From Candidatus Wallbacteria bacterium (GTDB taxonomy: Bacteria > Muiribacteriota > JAQTZZ01), in NCBI GenBank assembly GCA_028711905.1, contig JAQTRI010000201.1:1-6680 (forward strand): a stretch of 6,680 nucleotides of DNA, given 5' to 3'. Under the pieces are notes generated by a model, which was not told the origin of the DNA, made no database searches, and saw only the letters and a program-made list of their open reading frames with translations. Within the stretch, counting starts at the first letter, position 1; each line of letters opens with the position of its first letter. The position numbers and the translations under genes were made by a program. Below, piece by piece: positions 6,302-6,680 of this stretch.

Positions 6302-6331
6302 GCAGGGGTAAAAAATAGTAAAAACCCTTGC
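6302..6331. repeat. 8-bp hairpin with A-rich loop next to the guaA repeat
   Basis: GCAGGGGT (6302-6309) pairs with ACCCTTGC (6324-6331) with one G:U; the 14-base loop is almost all A. It ends 15 bases before the guaA-derived repeat. Confidence 0.4.
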
Positions 6332-6346
6332 GGAGGAGGAGATAAG

Positions 6347-6393
6347 GTGCGTGGCGCGAACAGGGTTGTGTACGACATCTCCAGCAATCCGCC
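6347..6393 (+). repeat. guaA 3'-end direct repeat, copy 2 (degenerate; candidate attR-type site)
   Basis: In frame this encodes VRGANRVVYDISSNPP, against VRGVNRVVYDISSKPP in the intact gene. Matching at 39 of 47 positions includes the 20-base identical core at 6368-6387. After NPP the frame reads IGIIQ and then runs to a TGA, so the conserved TIEWE end is lost. Upstream similarity is not clear beyond 6347. It is a fragment of a guaA gene, either the displaced original 3' end or the att copy brought by an inserted element. It is not a functional gene. Confidence 0.75.
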
Positions 6394-6496
6394 CATAGGA
6401 ATCATACAGAAACGACTAAAGTGCTGCGGATGATGCTCGTTCAGAAATGACCATGCCTTATCTGGTTTACGCCTTTTCCCTGCTGGGCGTGACATT

Positions 6497-6602
6497 GTGA
6501 TTTTGCAATGAAGAATTACACTGCTTACTCACAAGTTCGGTTTGGCGGTCCCGACATAGAACAGATCCATTTGCTTCAAATTCATTGCTGACGCAAAATC
6601 AC
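6497..6602. repeat. Long imperfect inverted repeat (16 pairs, 6-base bulge)
   Basis: GTGATTTTGCAATGAA (6497-6512) pairs with 6581-6602, where TTCATTGC and GCAAAATCAC share the match with a 6-base insertion between them. The outer 10 bp are perfect. The 68-base interior contains no gene. It could be a hairpin RNA, a small inverted-repeat element or recombination-site structure. Confidence 0.5.
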
Positions 6603-6680
6603 TTTTGTCTCAGTCGTAGCCGTTTTCAATATCCAGAGATTTACAGTAGTCCTTCCCGGATTCCTTTCTGGTATTGGTAT

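Larger units (their letters stand above)
5770..6680. other. Gene-free region downstream of guaA, rich in inverted repeats
   Basis: About 910 bases hold no ORF with convincing protein-like composition. Open frames at 5888-6076 (plus) and 6289-6495 (minus, partly antisense to the guaA copy) look random. Short coding-like tails are seen on the minus strand at 6132-6242 (36 codons, no good start) and from the right edge to a TGA at 6610-6612 (22 sense codons), both too short to call. The base composition is more AT-rich than in purD and guaA. The content is hairpins, palindromes and a guaA-derived repeat, listed separately. Confidence 0.7.

Noticed and set aside
6289..6495. Minus-strand 68-residue ORF
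   Set aside because: It is antisense to the guaA-derived repeat; the same type of antisense frame also appears opposite the real guaA end, so it is a shadow.
6610..6680. Minus-strand frame entering from the right edge, 22 sense codons then TGA
   Set aside because: It looks coding-like and may be the tail of a gene to the right, but 70 bases cannot support a call.

Overview
The window reads as bacterial chromosomal DNA of moderate GC content: compact genes, Shine-Dalgarno sites, sigma70-type promoter hexamers, and two full-length purine biosynthesis genes. The phylum cannot be fixed from 6.7 kb. Nothing looks plasmid-like, and no rRNA, confident tRNA, CRISPR array or transposase gene is visible.

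Left part (about 1-2720) is accessory in character. It opens with the 3' end of a gene whose last 53 residues resemble the C-terminus of the uncharacterised TIGR04255 family. This is tightly coupled to two more plus-strand genes of unknown function (151-705 and 710-1105). Both carry strongly patterned, conserved-looking motifs, and together the three look like one module. Facing them on the minus strand are a short, possibly decayed ORF (1111-1335), a gene-free stretch with a hairpin and a 12-bp tandem repeat, and an intact Fic-domain protein (1676-2719). The Fic protein has a catalytic HPFADGNGR motif, an N-terminal self-inhibitory motif and a C-terminal winged-helix-like region. Its promoter sits so close to the ATG that the mRNA is probably leaderless.

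Middle part (about 2920-5769) is housekeeping. A good promoter drives purD (GAR synthetase), followed 3 bp later by guaA (GMP synthase). The first acts early in IMP synthesis and the second makes GMP from XMP, so the pair is a purine operon.

Right part (5770-6680) has no convincing gene. It holds a second, diverged copy of the last part of guaA (6347-6393, against 5701-5747). The two copies match at 39 of 47 positions and share an identical 20-base core. Between and beyond the copies lie several hairpins and long inverted repeats. Because the 3' end of guaA is a known integration site for genomic islands, this layout fits an old att-site pair left by a mostly deleted element. The att scar and the three-gene module are the two points most worth following up.
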